A stretch of 64,000 nt of DNA. It comes from Hirudinaria manillensis (lineage: Eukaryota; Annelida; Clitellata; Hirudinida; Hirudinidae). Below are positions 52,316 to 64,000 of this stretch, in pieces (position 1 is the stretch's first letter; every line of letters begins with the position of its first letter). Position numbers and translations under genes: made by a program. The DNA is taken from positions 4,549,501 to 4,613,500 of the forward strand of contig CM067527.1 in assembly GCA_034509925.1 (NCBI GenBank), read 5' to 3'. The notes under the pieces were generated by a model. It did no database searches and was not told the origin of the DNA. It saw only the letters and a program-made list of their open reading frames with translations.

Positions 52316-55300
52316 CATCAATCAATCAATCTATCAATTGATAACAAATCAATCAACTGATTAATCGAATTTTCTAAAAGAATTCTTATAAGACACATCT
52401 TTTAGCTAAATATAAAAATTTGTTTCTAAATGAATTTCATATTCTAAAAATTACTAGCAATGATACACAAGATGAGATAAAGATGTTCCATGCAGATACA
52501 AATCCCACCCCCAAAAAAGTCGAAATCTCCCTGAATGTTTCCTGTGCCGATCGACTCGAAAGGAGTTTTGAGAGGTTCGCGGAATAATTTCCACAAAGTC
52601 CGGGAGAGGACGAAGATGACAGCGGCATTGGAACTGAATTTTATCAACATTTCAATAACATTCAACATTCAGTTAAAATGATCTGAATTGTTAAAATTCA
52701 ACTTTCATTATGGATATGATGCATCACATCCTAGGTCAATATTCACAATTGTCAATAATTAATAAAAATTAGTTTTTAAAAAAAAGTTTCCTGATTAAAA
52801 TTTAATTAAAGTTTAAAGAAAAGTTAAGTGAGCAAATAAATTGATTAATTAACTCGATGAGTGAGTGCAGATGTCCTGGAATGTATGGCCAAGAAGGAGT
52901 TTGACGTGGAACTTGAGAGCGAGTTTAGAGATGTTTGTGAGGCGGATTGTTGAATCTCTCGAAGATGAGGCAATCAGGAATGGTCTTTTCCAGTGGCAAG
53001 CAAGACCTAAGAATCAGTTAAAATCAATAGGTTGAGATCAAATCAATCAGTTACAACCAAGCAATTAAGAATCAATTGATTCTGATCAAGCAAGCAATCA
53101 ATCAATCAATCAGTCACAATCAAGCAAGTAAATAATCAGTTGATGTCACAACCACATAACGCCCACTACATCTGATATTTATATTATCACATAATTAAAT
53201 TAAATTATTTTAGTAACAAATTAATTATTATAATTAACATAATTTAAATGCCGGTTGCCACGGACACCCACCGTAAACGTCGGCACCGTGATGCCTGACG
53301 GAATCGACGAAGCAGCCTCTGCCGAGGTCCCAAACGAGGATCAGGGAGTCCCAACTGCCCGAGAAGAAGACGTGGGGCAGTTCGGGACTCCACACGAGGG
53401 CCCGAACTGGCCGGCTGTGGCCCGTCAACGTGCGGAGGCATTCCTCCTTCAGCGTGTCCCAGACTTTGATGCAGCTATTGATGAGAGTAGAAGGACCGAT
53501 AATTTAATCTATTTAATAATTATTCTGTATTTATTTAATAATTTAATGAAATTAAGATTTGGCAGATGCTGCAAGCAAAGAGAGCAGTTATAACATTTAG
53601 CTGATAGATGGACGTGTGAGGCTGGATTACTTAATGATTTTGAGGCTGGATTACTTAATGATTATTATCTTTCTAGTGTGAACTATCTTAACAAACCTCT
53701 CCACTAGCTTTATTCATGAAATTAAAATAAAAAACTATAATTATCCAAAGCATTATTTTAATGTAAAAGACAAACAACCATGAATATGCATGAACATTTA
53801 AGTGCCTACCAATCATCAGAACCGCTTAAGAGGATCCAACTATAAATTGGTGACCATTTTACTTGAAAAACACGAATTTCATGCCCTGATTTAACAAAAT
53901 AACATTATTAATTACATTGACTATTTTGAGGATTTTACGACAAAATTAAAATTAAAGTTTAAAAAAATTAAATATAATATCTCGTATGTATTTATCTGAA
54001 ATGTAAAAGATAAGAATAAAGTAAAATAATTATTTTTTGGATGACACACCTGGAAGAACCTTGGGGGACTCCTGGTTAACTTTCACCAATCTCACACGTC
54101 CATCTCCGCACCCAGTTGCGATCGTGTTTCTAATTAATTATTCATTGGGTTGTAATAAATATAAACAATTTAAATTTAAAGTGACATTTTGAAAAACATT
54201 TTGTCATTATTTATTTACTTATAAGGAAAATCATTATCATGCAGTGTACCAGAGTAAATCTTGGGGAACTTACACCTCCCTTGGGTTCCAATCGGCTCCA
54301 TAAACTCCGACTGGATGTCTGTGGTTAAATATCACCTTTCCTGACTTTACGTCTTGAACTACCCTTAGAACATAATGATGTCTAAGTTTATTAGTTAAAA
54401 ATAATGGTTAAGATATTAATTAATTAATAAATAATAGTTAATTTTATTTGAAATAAAAATTTCCACTTAATGTAAAAACAAAAACTGAAGATTTTACAGA
54501 TTTCCATCTTCCCCACAAGAGGCAAGTTTCAACGGAGCATTGCGATTCCAGGTTACTCTGTAGATTTTGCCTGAATGCTTGAATAAAATATAAGAGACTG
54601 ATTAGCTATTATAATATTATAGTATTCACTTCTATTAATATTAGTTTAACATGAAACAATATTATAATATTTAACAACAACTTCGTAACATTACTCTCTC
54701 CACAATTTTATGCAATTTTAAAATCAATATTAAAATCAAGCAAAATAATTCAAAGATATATTTATGAAAATAGAAATAATAAGGACTCAAATCTACAATT
54801 ACATAACTGGTTCACTAATCCTAATTAAATAACTGAAAGACTAATTGAAAACAAACTGAAATTAACCTCATTAAACTTGTGCTCAATGCAATTTCTGACC
54901 AAATCCCACACCTGCACCCCACCCTTGTCCGTTGCCACTGCCAGCTTATCGCCATCTGGTGACCAAGCCACCGAATAAATTATGTTTGAGAAGTTCATTG
55001 AGTTCACCTACAACATTTTAAACAGAGACATAAGTCTGTGAATGTCTGTTTCATATTGAGGTGAGTGCATCAACAAATTGCAATGATATCATTACCTGAT
55101 TAATTTTAGAGAAAAACAATCCCTAGAGTCTTTCTTGTAATAAACAATACATAAATTGTATAATAAAAAGTAATGTTTCAAATTATAAATTATTAAAATT
55201 ACAACTTATTAAAATTACAAATCATGAACCCTTCATGTTTAATTTCAATCTGACCGGTGACATGTCAGAAACGTCCCAAATCTTCAAGTGTCCATCAAAT

Positions 55301-57409
55301 CCACCAGAAGCAAAAAGATTTGGATTATCAGGATGGAACTCACAGTCAAACACTGTTTCTGTATGACCCTGTGGTTTCAAAATTAATTAAAATTAATTAT
55401 AATAACAAAATTAATAAAATGCCTTTCTGCAACATGGGTCCTAAACGTTCTCAAATAAATGAATAAATCTTTTTCCTTCAATATAAAATTTAAAGTTAGA
55501 ATTAACTTGTCATGTTTGAAACAAATACATTGTTAAATGAAAAGATATCTGAGGATATCTGAGCAATATGAAGAATCTGAAGATACACAAGAGTTGAATG
55601 CTGGCTAAAATTTTAAAATAGTTTACCGGTTGCTACATGAATAAATAAATAAATTAATTAATTAGCATTTATCGACTCACCATTTCTTTGTAGAAACTCC
55701 ATTTCTTCTTCCTGAGATTAAAAAGCCCAACCCCACCATCCGAGAAAGTACACAAAATCTTTCCAGGAGGAAATTCTATTGAACTTTCTGGATTCTTTTT
55801 CTTCTGCTGACGAATGTTGAGAGAAGAGTCGCTTGAATCATTGCCATCAACAAAAAGTATTGAGTGGAAATCCGTCAGGTTCTTAAGTTTCGTTTGGAGA
55901 GTTAGACTTGGATTTGTTTGGGATACGTTCCACATGGTTAACTTGGAAGAGTGGGTTTCTGGGGGTATATTAATAATTTAACTAATTAACTACAATGACA
56001 GTTGAATTAATGTGTTATTTTTGTAAACTTTTGTAGTACTCACAATTTTACCTTTAATTTGTAAATTGATCTGGAAATCCTTTATGAATTTTGAGTAAAA
56101 ATAAATATAACACTTACCAAAACAATATTAAATCAGATTTTAATTTATTTCCTTTTACCATTTAGGTTTTATAAACATTTTATTTTGGAGTTTGATAACT
56201 CAAGTTCATGAAAAATGTACAAAGCCAATCTATTAAGAAATAAATAAAAATTCAAAAGGATGGAACAAATAAAAAAAAACAAAGCAAAACAAGTGATTGC
56301 AAGTCAATCGTTCAAACCTGTTGTGACAAACATTCCTGGTGCAGTAGTCACCCAAGACAAACAAGACAATTGGTTGCTGCCCATCCAATTGAACAACATC
56401 AAAACATTTGGAATGCAGAAATCTATTAGTCGAATTATGCTGTTTTGTGTCAGAACCAAAAGATAATCTGAAGAAAGATTATCCCAAGCCAACTCTTTGA
56501 CCTTGGAGATCTCATTCTCATTGGTCTGCTCAGGTGCTAAAATGTTCTTGTGGGCTTTACCTTGCATGAAGATTTCATTTAAGGAATTTTAAATAAATTA
56601 TCCACATATTAAGAACAAAGTTTGTTCAAAGATTTAAAGATGTTTTGTTTAATGTTAATGACATTGTCAACCAAATTGTTAACTAGATTGTTAAACATTT
56701 TTATAATAAAAAATATCTAAATATGGGCTTTTTCTAACCATTTCCAAGCAATGAAATGGTCCCATTAATGTGACCAATGGCAACTTTACAATCATAAAGA
56801 TGGTGTCTGGCAATGCATGAGTCAGATGTAAATGACTTTGCACCTTTCCAAGATTTAATTTCTTCTTTGGTTTTACATTTCCAGGCCATTAAACCATCTG
56901 TAGGTTGATTTGAGTTGGAACATCATTGATTCATGCAATGATTGGCTCAAAATTTCGATGGGCTTTTTAATAACTAACTAGCCTTTTTCGCATAGAAATG
57001 CCAGACAAAAGTCTTCACAAACTTTCCAAAATATGGAACAAATATGAGAATAAGCATCCGAAAGGTTAACATCATAAATCTTAGATTTCAATGGTATACT
57101 CCATACAACAATTTGTCTGACATCTGCTGAAGCTAATAAATCCTTCCTATTTTGATTCCATGAGACACACACAATTCGGCTCTTATGGTGGCATAATATG
57201 CAATCAAGACTGTAGTCTTTTTGAATTATATCACGCTTAAGAATGATAAAACTAATTTTACGAGTTATTCTACAAATGCTATACTGATGTCATACTTTAT
57301 AAACATAGATGGCCATAGAGGAGCAGTAAGCAAAGTCTCCATCGCAAGTTGCGCTGATGTCAGAATTCCATGGCTGACTTCCAGCCGTTATTAGACCCAC
57401 TTGTTTCAT
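48221..57409 (-). CDS. WDR17: WDR17, WD40-repeat protein (about 28 exons, complete)
   Basis: Both ends match WDR17: the N-terminus MKQVGLITAGSQPWNSDISA and the C-terminus NEALMWAKVN...QLNPF. Early exons, fully phase-checked: 57409-57296, 57235-56983, 56897-56739, 56560-56318, 55958-55681, 55368-55255, 55007-54867, 54577-54498, 54363-54274, 54129-54050, 53885-53810, 53474-53272, 53006-52854. These carry WD40 repeats, for example GHTETVFDCEFHPDNPNLF, IWDV, GHSRPVRALVWSPE and HHGADVYG. Later exons (including 52633, 52210-52085, 51873-51712, 51641-51577, 51243-51010 and on to 48221) encode the helical C-terminal half (ENLWNLV, EWDKALAIAPSVSLEYWRSL). Length is roughly 1,200-1,300 aa. The beta-propeller plus alpha-solenoid layout resembles coat and IFT proteins; the cellular role of WDR17 is poorly known. 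Intron 2 appears to start with GC. Exon 53474-53272 is strikingly GC-rich. Confidence 0.92.
52234..52338. repeat. (AATC)n microsatellite in a WDR17 intron
   Basis: About 25 AATC units with CCAT and CTAT interruptions. A shorter degenerate AATC tract is at 53080-53115 in the same gene. Confidence 0.95.
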
Positions 57410-59903
57410 GTTTCTATCGCCACAGGTTCGACGCCTATGCAGCAAATTCTAAAAACTTCGACTTAGTCCCCAACGCAGATCTGAGGCGTCTCGAAAAACG
57501 TTGCTTGGCAACGCAAACGTCGCGAAGTCAAGCAGAAGAATTTCTCTAAGTCGCGTGGCCATTTTTATCTCAATTTTAACCACCCAATCGAAACCAAACC
57601 TCTAAAACGAAAGTCGATTACAACCCCTGAGTACCTCAAAGTAAAAAAAAAAAACCAACTCCGTCGAGCGTAGCCAGGATGGTTTTATTATCACAGTAGA
57701 ATCAAAAATCCACAGCATCGTTTCCCTTAATGGCACTTACAATAAAAAGCAGTCTAACATATTGAAAACTAAACTCCTCAAAAAAAAAGTGGACGAATTT
57801 CTATTAAAATTGGAAAGGCACAAACGACGTTGTTTCGCAGCAGCACCAACCAAACAAGTCTGGTAAGGAGTATTCAAACATTCACTTCAGATGTATGACA
57901 CAATAATTTGGAAAACAACATAGTTCAGCAAATTTCAATTCACTCTATAAAAGAGAATTAGAGGTAAATAATTAAAAATAGGTTGTCGTTCAAAAACATC
58001 ATTTAAGTACAAATCAACTAAAGAAAATTCATTCTTCAAAAAAATGTCCAATCCTTCACTTTTGTAGAAAATTTTAAAACAGAAAAAAGTTTGTTTTTAA
58101 ATAAACTTCATTACAAATTGATATCATGCTTTGCTGCTATCTTGGAATCGCTAACTGCCCTAATGATGTCATATCAAAACATCACAGTTGGTTCAGTGAA
58201 CGTGGTTTGTCACAAAAACCGACGGTACATCAGTAGAATGTATAGAATTGAGGCTAGGAAATTTTAAAAAAAAATCAAAACAAAAGTACAAATTCACAAT
58301 TTTTCGGGAAAACAAAATAATTTGTTGGTTCGCATCAAACGAGTTGTTTGATCGGTCAAGGCTTTGAGCAAAAAGGCACTTTGATCAGCCATGTTGATCA
58401 AGTAAGCAAGAGTTCAATCCCAACAACTGATACAACAAATAGATTCGTGGGAAAAGAAAGCAGCAACGACAAGAGAATATCAACAAGATGCAGAGACAAT
58501 TCATCTCTCAAGTGGCAACTCAAGGATCAACAATCCGACGTACGTCTCGGAAAATGCAGAGAGGGATCGTTCGATAAAAGTTCACCTCAACGAGGTTGAT
58601 ACCCCAGGAAAAAAGCCCATGAAAAAGGGAGTAAATAACCGTGGATTCTAAAACAACCAATTGCTAGACCAAAGCCGACCATTTTGAAAACCGTTAAGAA
58701 GTAGAGTTGAAGCTTGTTTGTGGCCCTATTTCACTGTCCCTTTACATTAATATCTGAAAAATAAGGAAAATAAATTGTAAGTATTGCATATGAATAACAT
58801 AATAATAACTAACTAATAATAATCCATTACTCTTGGACAAGTAATGGGCAAAATAACTAGATTACCTAATACTTATTATTATTGTATTGAATAATATTTA
58901 TTAATAATATTATCATTATGAAATTATTTAATATTAAACTTGATCACCTCCCCAAATATAAAAATACATGAGTATAAAACATTCATGATTTAATGAGTAA
59001 TTCATCAACTTTCAAAAGTTTAAAGACCACCTTAAAAATTAATTCTGAGATTAAAAAGAAATATAATTATTTCTTTTCATTTCCTATGAAATAATTCTGT
59101 TATAAATGCATTATTTTATCGTTTATTCTTTTTCTTAAATGCTTGTTGTGACTATTAAAGCAAGAATGTGTTTACAAACGACATCTGAAGGAATGTAATA
59201 ATTGCCTAAAAAATAAATAAATGTTCTAAAAATTTCACCAATATTCATGATTTTGCACTTATCCCTTGACAATCAATCAAAAAAAATCAATTTAAGCCAC
59301 TACTTTCTTCTGCCTTTTCACCCATCAAAAATTAAGGACCCAATTTGTCAAGCAAATTCCATGGCCGCGTTGAATGTCAAAAATGCGAGAAAAGGACTTT
59401 ACCTTCGAAATTAACTTAAAATAATACTTAACGATTAAACAAAGAGTGCTTGCGAATGGCTAATTGTGCTAACAACTCGTGGGAAAATGGGACTCACGAG
59501 GCAAACACCCCAGATATGTAACTGCCCACTTACATCCTTAACAAGCCAATTACTAATAAGACGTTGGACTTAATAATTACTGCCTGGGTGGTCCTTTGAG
59601 CCTGGCCGAAAAGCACCCAATTAAGTTGAGTTTTAAAAGTAAATTAATGGGAAAGTGAATGAAGTTGTACATTTTAATAATGTTTAATTACAAGAATCTA
59701 TAGACATTTCATCCTGTTCAATTTCAAGCATTTTAAAGAAAGATTCTAAATCCAAAAAACACGATTTGTTAATAATAATAATAATAATAATAATAAGAAA
59801 AATTCTAATAAATCTAAGGCAACAATTCAATGGCGTCTAAGTCAATAATAAACATATCGAGCAATATAATGCCACGATAAAATATGACCACCGACTTTCG
59901 CTT
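57410..59903 (-). other. WDR17 upstream region and probable long 3' UTR of the KLF gene
   Basis: No coding exon recognised on either strand. A minus-strand AATAAAACC near 57685-57693 could be the KLF poly(A) signal, giving a 3' UTR of about 2.2 kb. The open frame at 58348-58599 has no recognisable features. An (AAT)n run lies at 59767-59795. Confidence 0.35.
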
Positions 59904-62900
59904 TCAATGTCTTTTGAGATGAAGACCGAGGTGGTCCGACCTGGAGAAGGACCGAGTGCACTTGGTGCACTTGAACGGTCTGTCCCCCGTGTGCTTCCTC
60001 TTGTGCCGGGTCAACTCGTCGGATCTTGCGAATCTCCAGTTGCAGCCCTCCCAGTCGCAGATGTAAGGCTTTTCGCCTGAGCGAAATTTGAATTTTGAAA
60101 TATGCGAATAAATATTATTGGCGTCGACGAGGATTTAAAGTTATTACTTAGATGTGCAAATTGTTAATTAAAATATTTATGGGAAGTAATATCTGTTCAT
60201 TTATATTTAAATGCCAAATGTATTTCAATGGGTATCAAACAAATTCTCATAAGGATTCTTCAGATAACATTTAATTCAGTCAGAAGGTTAGCCTCATTTA
60301 CATTTCAGGAACAGGCTGAGAAAGAAAGTATTGAAATTGAAATCTTCTAATATCTCACATGGATGGAAGCCAAATTTGAATTTCAATAGCAGCCGTTAAC
60401 CATCTAACTAGTTAGTCCTCCTCATAAATATTCACAATGAATAATTAATAAATTACATTCCTAATAAATGTAGAGGACAAACCTTCATAATTAAAACTCA
60501 AATCAAGAAAAAAAAAAGATGAACTAAATGAAATACATTACAGATGGTTACAAAGTGCTTGTACCTAGCTTTAGGGGATCATTTTAGCAAGGAACATTTG
60601 TTTACAAAATGCAGTGCAAATACAGAAAATCGTGATGGCCTGTTTCTAGTCTAAAATTAGCTACCGTACGTCTAAGTTCACTCTCCCATTAAGTTCAGTC
60701 AAAGATTCTTTGTGTCATGCCACGTAAATATATAACAAACGCAATATTGGCAGCGCTTTTAATCTGCAAATGCAAGTCCATTGGCTTGTATGTATGCATT
60801 GTATGCCTGTGCATCATGCAAGCACTGCTTCATGAATAGCATTTATGACTGACAAGATCTGATAGAATTTGAGATCTATTATCATCAAACAAGCATCAAT
60901 TTGTGCAGCAAACATAAACTGTGCAGTGATTGAATAGTAGCAGAGAAATACAATCATTTCTATAGAGTTTTACATCAGTTTAAATTCATTGTTTGTTCTA
61001 ATTTAGTATTTATTAAACTACTAAAAACAATAATAATGGCATAATAATGAAATTAAAAAACTATAATAATGACAAATAAAAGAGATGAAAAATTTTTAAT
61101 TCCTTAAACATCACATCTGATATTTATGCATATTTAATAATGTTTGTAGTATAAGTATGACTTAAACCTCTGAAAAGTTTCAAAACTAGTTGTTGCAACG
61201 TTGACACTGAATCACATAGCTCTGAGCCTTCCAGCACATGAAATTCAAAAAATAAATAAAGATAACATAATAAAATAATAATATCATAACAAAACAATAT
61301 CACAATAAAATAATATCATAAACAAATGAATAAATATCACGAACCCTAAGAGCTTACATCTGTACAAGAGTTTTTTTGTTTTTGTTTTTTGTTTTTTAAG
61401 TCCGAATGGCGATTGTTTATGTTCTATTTGCGCTTCAGTTGTTTTTCCGAACGTGTCAGAGGCCTCGGCCCTTCGTTCGTCTCGAATAAATGAAATGAAA
61501 TGAAATAAACATTAAAGGCAACAAGTCACCTTTAAGCAGATGTCTACACCTTTGGATCACTTCAATACAATGTCTAACAACATCAATAACTTGTGCTAAG
61601 CTGAATGAAAGTCTAAGTAATTAAATTAAATTATAATCCAACATGAACTTCATTACATGCTCCTTGTATATGTTAGTTATTAATTATATTACATTGCATG
61701 AGGACGCATTTGTAAGAATTGTTAGAATCCCTGGGCATGTTGAATTTATGAGCCCTTATGAATTTATTGTCATTTAAGACCCATTCTCACAACCTCTCAC
61801 AACCATTTCTCAGACAAACATGTAGAGAAAATGGGCGACTGTCCGTGTTTTGTTTTGTTTTATGTTTTTCTTCACCAATGAACACAAATTCCATCACGTT
61901 ATTGTGTAAGGTTCTACCTTTGAGGATTATCAAGTCACTTAGATCTGAGCAGCCATTTGGTGAAATGGTCAAAAAAATTATCAATATCTTAATATCAATA
62001 TATTCAATATTAATATATTGTGAAAAAACTATTTATTAATTACTAATAATGATAATAATAATAAGCAACTCAGTGCAAACTAGTTTCTGGTACAAACAAC
62101 TAAACTTGGCTGTAAATAAATATTCGCAACATATTGATGCAAACGAAACGGCACGAAAAGGCTAAAGACCCGTTGAGTTGAACGTGAAGCCACTCAACTG
62201 TGAAGTAAGACAAGCAAGATGGTGGCTGTTTTGGAGATTTCTATCCAACAACAACAATGTCACTTCGAGAAAGTCTGGGGCATCAAACGTTCATCAAAGT
62301 TTAGAACAGAATCAGCTTTTAAAAAGAATTCTTAAAAAAAGGCACGTCAGAAGAGCAGCCCTTTTCACAAATAGAAAACCTTTTGAGGCATCAATCACAG
62401 AGACTTCGCCTTTCATAGGCAGCTACGGCCTCTCGGCCAGCAACACCCACATTCATGGTCTGGTGAACTTATGAAGAAGACCCCACTGAAGATCGAAGTT
62501 AAGAATAAAAACCAATCGTGCATAATGTCTGGCAAGATTGAGTTCTTAAAATGAATTTATAAAGTAAACGACCAAATGTTCGTGCCATTTATTACTCTTT
62601 GAAGGAAATATTTTAAAAGCAGGTCATCTGAGATTAATGAGATTAAATAAATGTAATGCTTCTGCCAATTTCTAAATTAAGTCATCAATTATGCAAAAAG
62701 CAATTTTCACCAGAATCCTGTGGACTCCCCTCTCAAGGCTTCCCTGACTTATGGAAGCAAGCCTTAGCTAACCAAACTCGAAGCACAAATCGGTATTTAA
62801 AGAAAGAAAAAGTTAAACAGATGATTTATTTCAAATGACTTATCTTCTACACCCCCTTGACTGTTTTGTTCAAGTGTCACAATTTTGAAATCATTTGATT

Positions 62901-63977
62901 TTTAAGAGAAAGATGTCTTGAAGGAGACCAACGACGTGAAATATTAATCTGACGTGTCGTGACGCTGCAACGTCACATGACGACAGCAACAAAAACAAAT
63001 AGGAAAAAAAGAATTGTTTGCATGCATCGATGCCCCTACTTTGGCTGAGAATGAAGACGCCTCCTACAGACGGGGCAAGAGAAAGACTGAGAAATTCTTT
63101 TGAACAGAGTTCTTTGATGACAGACATTTCAGGACAAACAATGAGTAATTGGCTAATGATAGAATTATGTCACATGTTTTCCTGAGTTATTATGGCAAGC
63201 AGATCTTGTTAAGGACATGACTAATTTCTGCTCATCGTTCATCTCAAAATTGTAATCAATACCACCTGCTCAATATTCAATTATGTCTGTTCCCAGCCAT
63301 TGGATTTAATAAGATAGTCATAAATAATAAACAATAAAAAACTGCTAACCGATAGTATAAAATAGAAGTATATCAATATCCAAGACATAAATCATCAATG
63401 TACATCAATAACAAAGTCATATTTAATGCAAGCAATTTTAAGAACAAGTTGTGGCTCAAAAGATGTGAAGGCTGAACTGTCAACCTATCGTTTCGGCTCA
63501 TTTTACAGAGACAGAGTGTTCCCAGGATAGTGTGAAAAAAGATTTTAATTCTGAATCCCAGTAAAATGTAAATGAAGGAATACATCTGATATGACATAAT
63601 CCTCTTCTATGGAGATCCCCGAAAGAATAGCGACTAATTGCACGGTAACATCTCCGCGGTCGATTGCACTCGACAAAAGGAGGCAGGTGCTCGTACGTTA
63701 CCTCGACCATAACTTTCCAGACGTACCTGTGTGCGTCCTGTCGTGGGCTTTCAAGTGAGAGCTTTTGGAGTAAATTTTGTCGCAGCCTTTGTGCGTACAT
63801 CTGTAAGGACCGAACCTCTGCTTCTTCTTGGAACTTTTCTGTGCAAGAGGGGAATTGAATGCGGAGACTTCTGGCAGTGCTGGCACTAGAATATTGCCAG
63901 TGGCATGCTTTCCCATTCCTGTGCATGCAAATGAAGGCTGAATGATCTGATGCATGGGATATTCTGTAGGATTTGGC
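59904..63977 (-). CDS. KLF-like: Kruppel-like factor, C-terminal three zinc fingers (partial)
   Basis: Two exons are visible: 63977-63727 and 60076-59904, joined in phase 1 inside the first TGEKP-type linker, a common intron site in KLF genes. The first exon encodes a linker region with a basic SSKKKQR stretch and finger 1 ([20 protein letters not shown]). The last exon encodes fingers 2 ([20 protein letters not shown]) and 3 ([18 protein letters not shown]), ending LKRH just before TGA. The DNA-contact residues [14 protein letters not shown] and RSDHL are those of KLFs that bind GC/CACCC boxes. The [15 protein letters not shown] pattern points to the KLF1-8/12 side rather than KLF9/13. The activation or repression domain is outside the window, so the subtype is not assigned. 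Confidence 0.9.
60077..63726. other. KLF intron (3.65 kb) between fingers 1 and 2
   Basis: AT-rich with no exon recognised. It includes a probable retroposon tail at 61366-61508. The open frame at 62178-62474 on the plus strand has no family signature. Confidence 0.6.
61366..61508 (+). mobile_element. Probable 3' remnant of a non-LTR retroposon
   Basis: A T/GT-rich stretch is followed by a short GC-richer block (GAGGCCTCGGCCCTTCG) and a tail of AATAAATGAAATGAAATGAA type. Simple (GAAAT)n tails are common at the 3' ends of LINE/SINE copies. No coding sequence or target duplication was seen. Confidence 0.35.
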
Positions 63978-64000
63978 CTGAAATTCATTTGCTAATATCA

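Noticed and set aside
53255..53593. Plus-strand 112-aa frame over a GC-rich segment
   Set aside because: It lies antisense to a well-supported WD40 exon of WDR17; the GC-rich composition keeps the opposite frame open.
58348..58599. 83-aa plus-strand frame
   Set aside because: No signal, domain or repeat pattern, and it lies in the likely 3' UTR of the minus-strand KLF gene.
62178..62474. 98-aa plus-strand frame
   Set aside because: It lies inside the KLF intron, has no recognisable motif and no convincing splice context.

Overview
The window is nuclear DNA from an invertebrate metazoan with an AT-rich genome. Nearly every gene is split by short GT-AG introns, intergenic and intronic DNA is rich in (ATT)n, (AATC)n and (CA)n microsatellites, and the recognisable proteins are animal families: a KLF transcription factor, PTP1B-type phosphatase, GINS2, LTV1, WDR17, cGAS-like/Mab-21 proteins, SEA/EGF/VWD mosaics and antistasin-type cysteine-rich peptides. 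I cannot name the species or phylum. There is no prokaryotic, viral or CRISPR content. Gene models were built by hand from splice signals, reading-phase bookkeeping and family motifs, so exon edges may be off by one or a few bases.

Left part (1-19.2 kb): the 3' side of a minus-strand gene for a probable type II membrane protein with SEA, EGF, VWD and C8-like modules runs off the left edge. Next comes a cluster of small secreted antistasin-type genes: one on the minus strand (8675-9290), then on the plus strand one complete gene, a pseudogene, a partly deleted copy, a three-domain gene and a single-domain gene. A 5'-truncated LINE with an R2/R4-type C-terminal domain lies between (ATT)n arrays inside the cluster (about 10.3-11.6 kb).

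Middle part (19.8-47.4 kb): a REDIC1/C12orf40-like gene, a tail-anchored PTPN1/PTPN2 phosphatase, a three-finger single-pass membrane protein, a cGAS-like gene and a leucine-rich-repeat gene all lie on the plus strand. LTV1 (minus) and GINS2 (plus) share a head-to-head promoter region. A second cGAS-like gene, of identical exon structure, follows on the minus strand.

Right part (48.2-64 kb): a complete WDR17 gene (minus, about 28 exons) and the zinc-finger end of a KLF gene (minus, running off the right edge).

The genes do not form one pathway. The strongest themes are local birth-and-death duplication of antistasin-type inhibitors, a dispersed pair of cGAS-like putative nucleic-acid sensors whose upstream regions share a GAAAC...TGGAAATTC motif reminiscent of IRF and kappaB sites, and at least three well-supported GC-AG introns.
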